Program-made: the position numbers and the translations under genes
The notes under the pieces: model-generated
Database searches by the model: none
Told to the model about the DNA's origin: nothing
The model's input: only the letters and a program-made list of their open reading frames with translations
Origin: Pontimicrobium sp. SW4
GTDB taxonomy: Bacteria; Bacteroidota; Bacteroidia; Flavobacteriales; Flavobacteriaceae
Direction of reading: 5' to 3'
Assembly: GCF_039954625.1 (NCBI RefSeq)
Contig: NZ_CP157199.1
Coordinates: 2,108,001 to 2,172,000 of the forward strand
DNA length: 64,000 nt
Part shown: positions 26,677-35,282 of the stretch, in pieces
Layout of the letters: each line of letters begins with the position of its first letter
How positions within the stretch are numbered: the stretch's first letter is position 1

Positions 26677-27393
26677 CTAAAAAAACACTTTGTATTGTAA
26701 AACTCTAAAATCGAACGTGTTAAACTTTGGGTTTTTAGCTTTTAGTTCTTTGTATAAAGGTAATCTACTTATTGAGATATTTGCTGCACCAGAGCCAGAG
26801 GTTAGGGATACTGTTTTAATAGTGCGTTTGTCTTTTTGAAATGAGTGAAACGATTGAGAAATTTCTTTTTTTTGAGATTCCTCATATTCATTTGGAATAA
26901 TAAATTGGTGGATTCTAGGCACTTCATTTGAAATCAACTCCAACTTTAAATTGTAATCTTTAAGATGTTTTCTAAAAAAATATTCAGGTCCATTTTTACT
27001 GTTTCCTCCAGTAAATAATAGTGTTTCAACATTTGGATAATCTTTAAGATAGGATATCACGTCACGTAATTTAATATTTTGCATTCCTAAATCGGAAGCA
27101 TCAATTTTTTCTCGCTCTGCACTTTCAACAATGTCGCAAACACCTATTTTATGCTTTATTAGAAATTGCTTTCTTTGGTCAATAGCTTCTTGAGAACTAT
27201 CATATCTCAAATTTAAATCATGAATTTTATCAATAAAAAGCCATAATGAGTTATAGTAACTCCCATAACAAAAATTGACATCTTTTTCTAAGAGTTCTCC
27301 GGTAGAAAAACGAGGTGGTGGTAGCGTACCAACAATAAGCTTTGTAGTGTCTTTTTGAATGAATGGAGGGTATGGATGTTTGTGAAAAAACAT
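26677..27393 (-). CDS. Uracil-DNA glycosylase superfamily protein
   Basis: 238 residues. 'LIVGTLPPPRF' followed by 'NFCYGSYYNSLWLF' looks like the first active-site loop and the following helix of mismatch-specific UDG-like proteins; 'LLFTGGNSKNGPEYF' would be the central strand. The leucine-loop motif of canonical Ung is not seen. It probably removes or senses damaged bases, but activity on a given base cannot be predicted. It abuts the TPR protein gene upstream with no gap (stop and start adjoin at 27393/27394). Confidence 0.72.
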   Translation of the reverse strand: MFFHKHPYPPFIQKDTTKLIVGTLPPPRFSTGELLEKDVNFCYGSYYNSLWLFIDKIHDLNLRYDSSQEAIDQRKQFLIKHKIGVCDIVESAEREKIDASDLGMQNIKLRDVISYLKDYPNVETLLFTGGNSKNGPEYFFRKHLKDYNLKLELISNEVPRIHQFIIPNEYEESQKKEISQSFHSFQKDKRTIKTVSLTSGSGAANISISRLPLYKELKAKNPKFNTFDFRVLQYKVFF

Positions 27394-28116
27394 CTAAACA
27401 GTTTTTAATAAATTTTCAACTTCAATAATAGTAAATCTATACTTATTTCTATTTGGGCGAGTCATATTTTTAGATTCAGCATAAATTTCATTTAACAATT
27501 CTTGAGCATCTTCTTTTTTATCTATCTCTATTAAAAACTTTGCTAATGCTACTCTTTCATTATAATTTGAGTAGCGTTGATCTAATACTCTTAATTGGGT
27601 CTCTGCTTCTTCTATTTCTCCTAACTCTTTTAAAGATAATCCATAATAAAATTGAGTACTGGACTTTTTAAACTCTATATGATCTCTAATATTTTTAGAA
27701 TATGTAACAACCTCTTTATAGTTATTTAGTTTGTAAAAGCATTCAATTAATTGTTTTGCTACGTATAAATCAATCTTAAAATTATCTTCTTGAGCTTTTA
27801 AATAGTTTACCTTGGCATTAATAAAGTCGCCTATTTCTAAATAAGCGTCTGCCAAATTAACTCTGTTTTGAAATGTTTCTGAAAACTCTAATATCCTTTC
27901 TAAATCCTTAACTTTTTTAGTAGGATTAATAATTGTAGCTATTTCGCTTGTTATTTTCTCGGTATCACGCCTACTATAAACCTGAGTAATAATATAAATA
28001 AGACAACCAAGTACTGGAAGAAAAATGATTACAAAATACCAATAATAGTCGTTTCTGTTTTTGTATAAATGATAAATACAAAATACCTGAAGCGCTATAG
28101 TTAAATAAAAATACAT
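27394..28116 (-). CDS. Membrane-anchored TPR protein
   Basis: 240 residues. Two hydrophobic segments in the first 50 residues ('FYLTIALQVFCIYHLY', 'WYFVIIFLPVLGCLIYII') resemble the PLDc_N membrane hairpin. The rest, from about residue 75, is built of TPR-like helix pairs ('LADAYLEIGDFINAKVNYLKAQE', 'FYYGLSLKELGEIEEAETQL'). It would present a TPR scaffold to the cytoplasm. It directly precedes the UDG-like gene, and the pair is probably one transcript. Confidence 0.8.
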   Translation of the reverse strand: MYFYLTIALQVFCIYHLYKNRNDYYWYFVIIFLPVLGCLIYIITQVYSRRDTEKITSEIATIINPTKKVKDLERILEFSETFQNRVNLADAYLEIGDFINAKVNYLKAQEDNFKIDLYVAKQLIECFYKLNNYKEVVTYSKNIRDHIEFKKSSTQFYYGLSLKELGEIEEAETQLRVLDQRYSNYNERVALAKFLIEIDKKEDAQELLNEIYAESKNMTRPNRNKYRFTIIEVENLLKTV

Positions 28117-28200
28117 AGAGAATATTTTGTTTAGTATTGGTTATAAAAATTAAACATAAAATTTTTGTATATTAATGTGAATATATAAAGTCCAAAGATA

Positions 28201-28362
28201 ATGGGAAAAGGTGATAAAAAGTCTAAACGTGGAAAAATAGCAATAGGCAGTTATGGTGTAAGACGTAAACGAAAAAAAACTACTTCTAAACCAAAAGCTG
28301 TAGCGAAACCTAAACCTGCTGCAAAAAAACCTGTTGCTAAAAAAACAAAGGAGAAAAAATAA
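28201..28362 (+). CDS. 30S ribosomal protein THX
   Basis: A 53-residue protein: ATG at 28201, TAA at 28360-28362. The first 19 residues, MGKGDKKSKRGKIAIGSYG, are the diagnostic bTHX sequence. The rest is an alternating Lys/Ala/Pro/Thr tail (KPKAVAKPKPAAKK). bTHX binds at the head of the small subunit. Here the basic tail is long compared with the Thermus protein. It is convergent with yaaA and stands alone as a single-gene unit. Confidence 0.93.
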   Translation: MGKGDKKSKRGKIAIGSYGVRRKRKKTTSKPKAVAKPKPAAKKPVAKKTKEKK

Positions 28363-28381
28363 ATTAAGGTCTTCGTTACTT

Positions 28382-29140
28382 TTATCGTATAAAAACTAAT
28401 TCTGTTTTTGTGGACATAGCTTCACTAAAACCGTACCCCTCATAATTAAAGCCTTTAATATCTTCTATAGTTTTAGCATCAGTATCAATAATATAGCGCG
28501 TCATATAACCTCTTGCAAGCTTTGCAAAGGTCATAATCATTTTATACTCGCCATTTTTAAAATCTTTAAAATTGGCTGTTATAACAGGAACTTTTAAGGC
28601 TTTCGTATCTATTGCTTTAAAGTACTCATTACTCGCAAGATTAAGAAAAAGCTCGCTATCTTCAAGTTCTTCATTTAACTTTTTGGTTATTTTTTGTTTC
28701 CAAAATTCATACAGATTCTTGTTCTTTCCAACTAGAAATTTAGTTCCCATTTCTAAACGATAAGGCTGTATTAAATCTAAAGGTTTCAAAATACCATATA
28801 GTCCCGAAATAATCCTAACAGTATCTTGAACTTTATCTAATTTCTCCTGCGGAATTGTATACGCATCTAATCCACGATATACATCGCCTGAAAACGCATA
28901 AATAGCTTGTCTTGCATTATCTTGAATAAATGGCAACTGCCACTCTTGGTTACGCTCATAGTTTAACTGCCCTAAATTATCAGAAATATTCATAAGCTTA
29001 GATAAACTTCTGGCAGATTTCTTTTTAAGCAGTTTATTTAAACGTTCAGCTTCTTTTAAAAAACAAGATTCTGAAACTTTATTTGTTGGTAATTCACTTT
29101 CAAAATTCAAAGATTTTGCTGGAGAAAGGACTAATTTCAT
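28382..29140 (-). CDS. yaaA: Peroxide stress protein YaaA
   Basis: 252 residues of the YaaA/DUF328 family: 'MKLVLSPAKSLNF' at the start, 'ARQAIYAFSGDVYRGLDA' and 'RIISGLYGILKPLDLIQPYRLEMGT' in the middle, 'NLASNEYFKAID' later. In E. coli YaaA lowers free iron during peroxide stress and binds DNA through a helix-hairpin-helix. Length matches the family. A consensus promoter (29160-29167) is just upstream. Confidence 0.95.
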   Translation of the reverse strand: MKLVLSPAKSLNFESELPTNKVSESCFLKEAERLNKLLKKKSARSLSKLMNISDNLGQLNYERNQEWQLPFIQDNARQAIYAFSGDVYRGLDAYTIPQEKLDKVQDTVRIISGLYGILKPLDLIQPYRLEMGTKFLVGKNKNLYEFWKQKITKKLNEELEDSELFLNLASNEYFKAIDTKALKVPVITANFKDFKNGEYKMIMTFAKLARGYMTRYIIDTDAKTIEDIKGFNYEGYGFSEAMSTKTELVFIR

Positions 29141-29159
29141 TTTGATACTTTTTGTTTCT

Positions 29160-29167
29160 CAAATTTA
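29160..29167 (-). promoter_or_regulatory. Predicted -7 box of yaaA
   Basis: The minus strand reads TAAATTTG, an exact TAnnTTTG match, 20 bases before the start codon. Confidence 0.6.
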
Positions 29168-29218
29168 AGAGTAACATCAATAAAATGAAACTAATTTTGC
29201 AAGTAATTATAAATAGGC

Positions 29219-30274
29219 TTATAAATTATCTTGATGCTTCGCATACGCTTGCCACTTCTCGATGCATTGCTGCATATCTTCTGGTAACTCTGTAGTAAAA
29301 CTCATCCATTCACCAGTTTCTGGATGCTTAAAACCCAGTGTTTTTGCATGAAGTGCTTGTCTAGGAAGAATTTTAAAGCAATTATCCACAAACTGCTTAT
29401 ATTTTGTAAATGTTGTGCCTTTTAATATTCTTTCACCACCATATCGCTCGTCGTTAAACAACGTATGACCAATATGTTTCATGTGCACTCTAATTTGATG
29501 TGTACGTCCTGTTTCTAGTTTGCAAGATACTAACGTGACATATCCCAAACGTTCAATTACTTTATAATGTGTAACAGCTGGTTTTCCTTTTTCTTCTTCT
29601 TCATCAAAAAAGACTGTATTTTGTAATCTGTTTTTTGGATGACGACCAATATTTCCTTCAATAGTTCCTTCGTCTTCTTCAACATTTCCCCAAACTAAAG
29701 CTATATATTCTCTTTCACTTGTTTTTTCTGCAAATTGATTTGACAAATGACTCATAGCTTTCTCCGTTTTTGCAACGACCAAAAGCCCACTTGTATCTTT
29801 ATCAATTCTATGGACCAACCCTGGTCTATCACTAGAGTTATTTGGTAAATTATCAAAATGAAATGTAAGCGCATTAATTAAGGTTCCTGAATAATTACCA
29901 TGTCCTGGATGCACAACCATTCCAGCAGGTTTGTTTACAACTAGAAGATGCTCATCTTCATAAACGATATCAATAGGAATATCTTCAGGAACTAATAGAT
30001 TTTCATAAGGTGGATGTTCAAATAAGACCTTGATTTCGTCATAAGGCTTAACCTTATAATTTGATTTAACTGAAACCCCATTTACTTGAATACTGCCATC
30101 TTTAGCTGCAGCTTGCACCTTATTTCTTGTAGCGTTTTCGATAAAATTCATTAAGTATTTATCAATACGTAATGGTTGCTGACCTTTATCTACAGTAAAA
30201 GAATGATGCTCGTAAAGTTCTGGGGTTTCTTCAGGAAAGTTATTAGCTTCCATCGAGGTATTATTGTTTTCCAT
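29219..30274 (-). CDS. rluD: RluD-type 23S rRNA pseudouridine synthase
   Basis: 351 residues. An N-terminal S4 RNA-binding domain ('LRIDKYLMNFIENATRNKVQAAAKDG') is followed by the pseudouridine synthase core with the catalytic Asp in 'LVHRIDKDTSGLLVVAKT' and closing motifs 'LETGRTHQIRVHM' and 'RQALHAKTLGF'. It modifies helix 69 or a related site of 23S rRNA. Its start overlaps the upstream PASTA gene by 14 bases, so the two are translated as a unit. A symbol of the RluD group is given; RluC/RluD cannot be separated with certainty. Confidence 0.93.
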   Translation of the reverse strand: MENNNTSMEANNFPEETPELYEHHSFTVDKGQQPLRIDKYLMNFIENATRNKVQAAAKDGSIQVNGVSVKSNYKVKPYDEIKVLFEHPPYENLLVPEDIPIDIVYEDEHLLVVNKPAGMVVHPGHGNYSGTLINALTFHFDNLPNNSSDRPGLVHRIDKDTSGLLVVAKTEKAMSHLSNQFAEKTSEREYIALVWGNVEEDEGTIEGNIGRHPKNRLQNTVFFDEEEEKGKPAVTHYKVIERLGYVTLVSCKLETGRTHQIRVHMKHIGHTLFNDERYGGERILKGTTFTKYKQFVDNCFKILPRQALHAKTLGFKHPETGEWMSFTTELPEDMQQCIEKWQAYAKHQDNL

Positions 30275-30812
30275 TTCCTAAAACCAAGTCTATTTTTGTC
30301 GTTTTTTCGAGCATAGTTCCTGGGTTGATTTTTTCGCCTTTATACCTTATCTCAATAACTTGGTCTAAACCAATATCGTTTACACGAGTTATATTTCCAA
30401 CTTCAAAACCTAAAGCTTCTAATGTAGGTTTTGCTTGTCTAAACGTACGTCTAATAATATTTGGAATACCTACTTTTTTATATCCTGATGGATTTAGCGT
30501 CAAGTATATTTTTCGGTTTTCTTTTACCAAAGTACCAGCAGCAGGTTGTTGATCAATCACTGAATATTTAGGATAATTAGGATTATAATTGGCAGAATCT
30601 TGCACAACCATCGATAAATCGTGGTCATCAATTTCAATTTGAACCACATTTAAAGTTTTACCTTTTAATTCTGGTACTTCAACAAAATCTCCATGATTAG
30701 TTGAAAATTTTAAATACCTAAGCGTAAAAAAACCAATAATTATAAGTACTACAATTGCTAATCCTAATTGCTTAAAAAACTCTTTACTGGTTACAAATTT
30801 TAGAATACTCAT
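30261..30812 (-). CDS. PASTA domain membrane protein
   Basis: About 183 residues from the ATG at 30812 (an ATG at 30833 adds seven). One membrane segment (about 12-32, 'LGLAIVVLIIIGFFTLRYL') precedes two to three PASTA repeats ('VEVPELKGKTLNVVQIEIDDHDL', 'DQQPAAGTLVKENRKIYLTL', 'GIPNIIRRTFRQAKPTLEALGFEVG'). There is no kinase or transpeptidase domain. PASTA domains elsewhere bind peptidoglycan fragments; here only an anchor and sensors remain. It overlaps rluD and is divergent from ddl. Confidence 0.9.
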   Translation of the reverse strand: MSILKFVTSKEFFKQLGLAIVVLIIIGFFTLRYLKFSTNHGDFVEVPELKGKTLNVVQIEIDDHDLSMVVQDSANYNPNYPKYSVIDQQPAAGTLVKENRKIYLTLNPSGYKKVGIPNIIRRTFRQAKPTLEALGFEVGNITRVNDIGLDQVIEIRYKGEKINPGTMLEKTTKIDLVLGNGKQ

Positions 30813-30988
30813 ACTGCTAAAAATATTTAACAAAACTACACAATTTTATAGTTTTATAATTAATTGGCAAACTTTAGTTTTAAGATATACGTATATTAAA
30901 ACAAAAAGGTTTTGCGTTACATGAATAAATGATATTTTTACAAAACGGTCAAAACGATTGTTTATTGAATCTATAATACTTTAAATTA

Positions 30989-31963
30989 ATGCGACAGAAT
31001 ATTGCGATTATCATGGGAGGTTATTCAAGCGAATATGAAATCTCATTAAAAAGCGGAAATGTTGTTTACGAATCCCTTGATAGTAGAAAATACAATCCTT
31101 ATCGCATTCATATATTTAAAACTAAATGGGTTTATGTTGATGATAATGATAATGAATTTCCGATTGATAAAAATGACTTTTCAGTATCAATAAATAACAA
31201 GAAAATAACTTTTGATTGTGTATTCAATGCTATTCATGGTTCTCCTGGAGAAGATGGTTTTATGCAAGCATATTTTGAATTGTTGAATGTCCCACAGACA
31301 AGTTGCAATATGTATCAAGCAAGCTTAACCTTTAATAAACGGGATTGTTTGAGTGTTTTAAAACCTTACGGGATTAAAACAGCTGAATCTTATTATATTA
31401 ATTTAGGAGACAAGATTGACGAAGATGCTATCGTCAAAAAAGTAGGATTACCGTGTTTTGTAAAAGCTAACAAAGCAGGAAGTAGTTTCGGAATTACAAA
31501 AGTGTATAAAAAGGAGGATTTACAAAATGCTATTGACTTTGCTTATGCTGAAGATGATGAAATTATCATTGAATCATACCTAGATGGTGTCGAAGTATCA
31601 GTTGGTGTCATAAAATACAAAGGAGCAATTAAAGTATTACCCATCACCGAGATAGTGAGTGATAATGATTTCTTTGATTATAAAGCAAAATATTTAGGTG
31701 AATCACAAGAAATTACGCCAGCAAGAATTAGTGATGATATGACTAATAAAGTACAAATCGTTGCAAAAAAAGTTTATGAAATACTAAAAATGGATGGCTT
31801 TACACGAAGTGAATACATTTTTAAAGATGGCGAACCCCATTTATTAGAAGTAAATACGGTTCCTGGATTAACTAAAGAAAGTATCTTACCACAGCAAGCA
31901 GTTGCTGCTGGAATTTCTTTGGAAGATTTATTTGGCAATGCTATTGAAGAAGCTATGAAATAA
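30989..31963 (+). CDS. ddl: D-alanine--D-alanine ligase
   Basis: 324 residues. It makes D-Ala-D-Ala for peptidoglycan in the cytoplasm. ATP-grasp features: 'IIMGGYSSEYEISLKSG' at the N-terminus, 'NAIHGSPGEDGFMQAYFEL', 'CFVKANKAGSSFGITKV', and the metal/ATP site 'LLEVNTVPGLTKESILPQQ'. Length fits the shorter Bacteroidota enzymes. coaD follows 17 bases on. It is divergent from the PASTA-rluD pair, a link that puts a peptidoglycan-binding sensor beside a peptidoglycan precursor gene. Confidence 0.97.
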   Translation: MRQNIAIIMGGYSSEYEISLKSGNVVYESLDSRKYNPYRIHIFKTKWVYVDDNDNEFPIDKNDFSVSINNKKITFDCVFNAIHGSPGEDGFMQAYFELLNVPQTSCNMYQASLTFNKRDCLSVLKPYGIKTAESYYINLGDKIDEDAIVKKVGLPCFVKANKAGSSFGITKVYKKEDLQNAIDFAYAEDDEIIIESYLDGVEVSVGVIKYKGAIKVLPITEIVSDNDFFDYKAKYLGESQEITPARISDDMTNKVQIVAKKVYEILKMDGFTRSEYIFKDGEPHLLEVNTVPGLTKESILPQQAVAAGISLEDLFGNAIEEAMK

Positions 31964-31980
31964 AAATGTAAATTTAAATC

Positions 31981-32436
31981 ATGAAACGAGCCATTTTTCC
32001 AGGGTCTTTTGATCCAATAACTTTAGGGCATTACGATATTATTAAACGCGGTGTAACGCTGTTTGATGAAATTATCGTAGCCATTGGTGTAAATTCTGAT
32101 AAAAAATATATGTTCTCTTTAGAAGAACGCCAAAAATTTATTGAGGACACGTTTGTTGACGAACCAAAAGTAAAAGTGGTTACCTATAAAGGTTTAACAG
32201 TAGATTTTTGTAAAGAAATAGATGTGGAATTTATTTTAAGAGGTTTACGAAATCCTGCCGATTTTGAGTTTGAAAAAGCTATTGCTCATACCAATAGAGA
32301 TTTAGCACCTATTGAGACTGTATTTTTATTAACCTCTGCTAAAACATCTTATATCGCATCATCGATTGTAAGAGATGTGATTAGAAATAATGGAGATTAC
32401 ACCAAGCTAGTTCCTAAAAGTGTTCGTGTAAAATAG
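31981..32436 (+). CDS. coaD: Phosphopantetheine adenylyltransferase
   Basis: 151 residues. It transfers AMP from ATP to 4'-phosphopantetheine in coenzyme A synthesis. The nucleotidyltransferase signature 'FPGSFDPITLGHYDII' gives the TxGH motif at 15-18; 'LRGLRNPADFEFE' and the C-terminal 'SSIVRDVIRNNGD' (ISSTxVR-like) complete it. It lies 17 bases after ddl and is probably co-transcribed. Confidence 0.96.
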   Translation: MKRAIFPGSFDPITLGHYDIIKRGVTLFDEIIVAIGVNSDKKYMFSLEERQKFIEDTFVDEPKVKVVTYKGLTVDFCKEIDVEFILRGLRNPADFEFEKAIAHTNRDLAPIETVFLLTSAKTSYIASSIVRDVIRNNGDYTKLVPKSVRVK

Positions 32437-32498
32437 ACTTGTTGTAACAAAAACTCATTTTCCTCTACATATATAGTACACACAACCATCATTTAATC

Positions 32499-32948
32499 AT
32501 GTTTGAAAAGCTTAAATATCTGCTTATTGAACTAAAACTTATTCAGCCATCAGAAAATGACATTTACAAATGGCAACATACAAACCAAGTTTTAAAAATA
32601 GAGTATGCTTTAAAACATGGCAACTATAAAATTCGTGAGTTTGCAGCAAATGCTCTTGGTGAAATAGGTAGTCACGAATCTGTACCTTACCTTCTACATG
32701 CTATTAATGATGAAATTCAAAACGTTTCTATTGCTGCTTTAAATGCCTTAGACAGAATTGAATGTGAAGATGAATTAGGCAAAACTGTTATAAAAAAGCG
32801 ATTTAATTGGCTTCAAAAACTTAAAGAAAAAGAAGAAAAACGTAGAAAAGCTAATAGCATTAAAAAATACAATATTTATAGATGGGAACGCGCTAGCAAA
32901 AAATCTTTTGATCGTGTTAAAGAGCAATTAAAAAAGCCTATGAGGTAG
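32499..32948 (+). CDS. HEAT-repeat protein
   Basis: 149 residues. Two HEAT/PBS-lyase-like repeats are clear: 'NYKIREFAANALGEIGSHESVPYLLHAI' and 'IQNVSIAALNALDRIECEDEL'. The last third is highly basic and helical ('KLKEKEEKRRKANSIKK'). No signal peptide. It is likely an adaptor or binding protein in the cytoplasm; the partner is unknown. It follows coaD by 62 bases. Confidence 0.78.
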   Translation: MFEKLKYLLIELKLIQPSENDIYKWQHTNQVLKIEYALKHGNYKIREFAANALGEIGSHESVPYLLHAINDEIQNVSIAALNALDRIECEDELGKTVIKKRFNWLQKLKEKEEKRRKANSIKKYNIYRWERASKKSFDRVKEQLKKPMR

Positions 32949-33004
32949 TTCTTAGCTGTAAAAGATATATTCAACTATCCTTTTTGCAAATCTTTTGCTA
33001 AAAG

Positions 33005-35206
33005 TTACGAAACTAGTCTAATTTTCGAGTTTCCATTCCTTTTTCTTAAAACAATACTTTCAGCTATTATTTTTATAAAACTCTCTTCATAAAAAGGTTT
33101 AGAGATATAGCTATCCATATCGCAACCATAAATTTTACTCACAATTTCCTCTCTTGAAGCTGCTGTGAGTGCAACTATAGTTACTTTTTTATCAAATTTC
33201 CTTATTCTCTCCGTCGCCTGATAACCATCCATTTCTGGCATATGTAAATCCATTAAAATGCAATCATATTTTTTATTTCTAGTAGCTTCTACTGCTTCTT
33301 TTCCACTAGAAACCACATCACATTTTAGCTTAAATTGATTTAATATTTTACTTGTTACTAATTGATTAATCTTATTATCATCTACTATAAGGAATTTGCA
33401 ACTTTTTAAACTTTTTAATTGTTTTTTAAACTCTAAATTTACACTTGAATCCTCTATTTTTTTAGAAAAATCAAGTTTAAAATAAAACTTAGTTCCTTTA
33501 TTTATCTCGCTTTCAATAAATACATCGCTGTCCATAAGATTAAGCATTTTCTTAACGATATATAACCCTAAGCCTGAACCTTTATATGATTTGTCTCTTT
33601 TAGTCTCTTCTTGATAATATTCATCAAAAATATGCTTTTGGTTTTCTTTAGAAATTCCAACACCGTTATCGGAGATACCAAAATATAGTTCTACTTTATT
33701 ATGATAATTTGATATTAGCTTAACCTCTATTTTAATCTTACCATTAGATGTGAATTTAATTGCGTTTGCAATCAAATTAATAAGTATTTGAGACAGTTTT
33801 AAAGAATCTCCAACTATTACTTTAGGGATATTTTCGTCACACTTAAACTTAATTTTGTTATTACTATCCCTTATGGCATAAGATAAAGAATCGGTTATAT
33901 TAGTTATTAATTCTTTTAAATTAAACTCTATTTGTTGTGTATTAAGTTTTGTAGATTCAATTTTATTAAGCTCCAATACATTATTAATTAATGTTAAAAG
34001 ATGATTTCCTGAAAAATTTAGAGATTCTAAATATTCTTTATGATCTGGGTTTTTGTTTTCTTTAAGTAATAAATGGGATAGTTTTATAACCGCATAAAGT
34101 GGTGTACGTAATTCGTGACTAATCTCAGAATAAAAAACAGATTTTACTTTAGACAATTCCTCGGCTTTATCTCTTTGTTTTTTATATTGTTTCGTTCTAT
34201 TTACTAATAAATATGATATGATTAGTAATAAAATAATTAAAGCTATTAATATTATATTGGATTGCCTTGCGTTTTTAATAACCTCTTCTTGAAGTTCCTT
34301 TTCTCTTTCTATCAATGTTATTTTTTCTGTATTTTCTTTTACTTCATATTCTGTTTGCAGTTTTTTTACATAATCAAATTGCTCAAGTTTTTTTATAGAA
34401 TCTGCAATTGTCATTTGCTCTAATAATTGCTCATTGGCTTCTTTGTATTTTTTTTGGTCTATGTAGGCTTTAGACTTATGTTCATGTGCCAACTCTACAG
34501 GAGCTAAATACTCATTGGCTTTACCGTACTCTATACATTTATCATAATAAAAATGTGCTTTTTCGAAATCTTTTAGCTTCCAATATGTATACCCTAATGC
34601 CTCATAAATATCAGCCATTAATCTCTTATTTGTAGAGTTTACAGAAAGTTCAATTGACTTAAATAGATAATCTAGGGCTTTTTGATAATCTTGAGGTGAG
34701 TAAAAGCTAAAATTATACCCTAAATTATACATTATGTTGTAGGCAATCCTATTTTTTAGACCACCTAATTCTGGTTTTTTTTCTAGAATGTCTAAAACTT
34801 TATAAAAAGACTGTGTTGATTTATCATACTCTTCTAAGTCTCTCAAATGCACACCTATATTATTATATACAACTAATAACTGGTCATCTAAACCATGTTC
34901 AATATGAAAATCTTCTGCTTTCTTATAATAGTCTAACGCTTTATCTTTATCAGTTTCAAAGCTACTATGTATTACTCCTAGTGTAATTAATGCTCTACCT
35001 TCTAATTTAGGATAATTGCCAGATTTAGCAAGTTTTAGGATTTTGTTAGTTAGAAGTATTGCTTCGCTTAATTTGTTTTGTTGAGAAAGATCAAAAGCAT
35101 GATCCAATTCTTTTCTAGCAGCTTCTTCTGAGAAAGAAATAGTGTCTTGTGCAAACACATATGTACCTGTAAATAGGGCAATTAATATGTAAGAAAATAT
35201 CTTCAT
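33005..35206 (-). CDS. Hybrid histidine kinase with periplasmic TPR sensor
   Basis: About 733 residues from the ATG at 35206 (another at 35212). Order: signal peptide (to about 20), TPR repeats (about 35-270), coiled coil, one membrane segment (about 317-336), HisKA with phospho-His364 in 'SEISHELRTPL', HATPase with 'LINLIANAIKF', 'FGISDNGVGIS' and 'GSGLGLYIVKKML', then a receiver domain with 'FLIVDDNKIN', phospho-Asp in 'CILMDLHMPEMDG' and 'YISKPF'. There is no DNA-binding output domain, so the signal must pass to another protein. No partner regulator is adjacent. A near-consensus promoter lies upstream. Confidence 0.94.
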   Translation of the reverse strand: MKIFSYILIALFTGTYVFAQDTISFSEEAARKELDHAFDLSQQNKLSEAILLTNKILKLAKSGNYPKLEGRALITLGVIHSSFETDKDKALDYYKKAEDFHIEHGLDDQLLVVYNNIGVHLRDLEEYDKSTQSFYKVLDILEKKPELGGLKNRIAYNIMYNLGYNFSFYSPQDYQKALDYLFKSIELSVNSTNKRLMADIYEALGYTYWKLKDFEKAHFYYDKCIEYGKANEYLAPVELAHEHKSKAYIDQKKYKEANEQLLEQMTIADSIKKLEQFDYVKKLQTEYEVKENTEKITLIEREKELQEEVIKNARQSNIILIALIILLLIISYLLVNRTKQYKKQRDKAEELSKVKSVFYSEISHELRTPLYAVIKLSHLLLKENKNPDHKEYLESLNFSGNHLLTLINNVLELNKIESTKLNTQQIEFNLKELITNITDSLSYAIRDSNNKIKFKCDENIPKVIVGDSLKLSQILINLIANAIKFTSNGKIKIEVKLISNYHNKVELYFGISDNGVGISKENQKHIFDEYYQEETKRDKSYKGSGLGLYIVKKMLNLMDSDVFIESEINKGTKFYFKLDFSKKIEDSSVNLEFKKQLKSLKSCKFLIVDDNKINQLVTSKILNQFKLKCDVVSSGKEAVEATRNKKYDCILMDLHMPEMDGYQATERIRKFDKKVTIVALTAASREEIVSKIYGCDMDSYISKPFYEESFIKIIAESIVLRKRNGNSKIRLVS

Positions 35207-35224
35207 AATCATAAGTAGGTATAT

Positions 35225-35255
35225 GAAAGATACTTAAAAAATGTTAAATACCAAA
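35225..35255 (-). promoter_or_regulatory. Promoter of the hybrid kinase gene
   Basis: On the minus strand TTTG (35252-35255), a 19-base spacer and TATCTTTC (35225-35232), one base off TAnnTTTG. Spacing is the same as in the rpmB promoter. The kinase start is about 19 bases downstream. Confidence 0.6.
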
Positions 35256-35282
35256 AAACATGAGACCTTTTTACTACAAATG

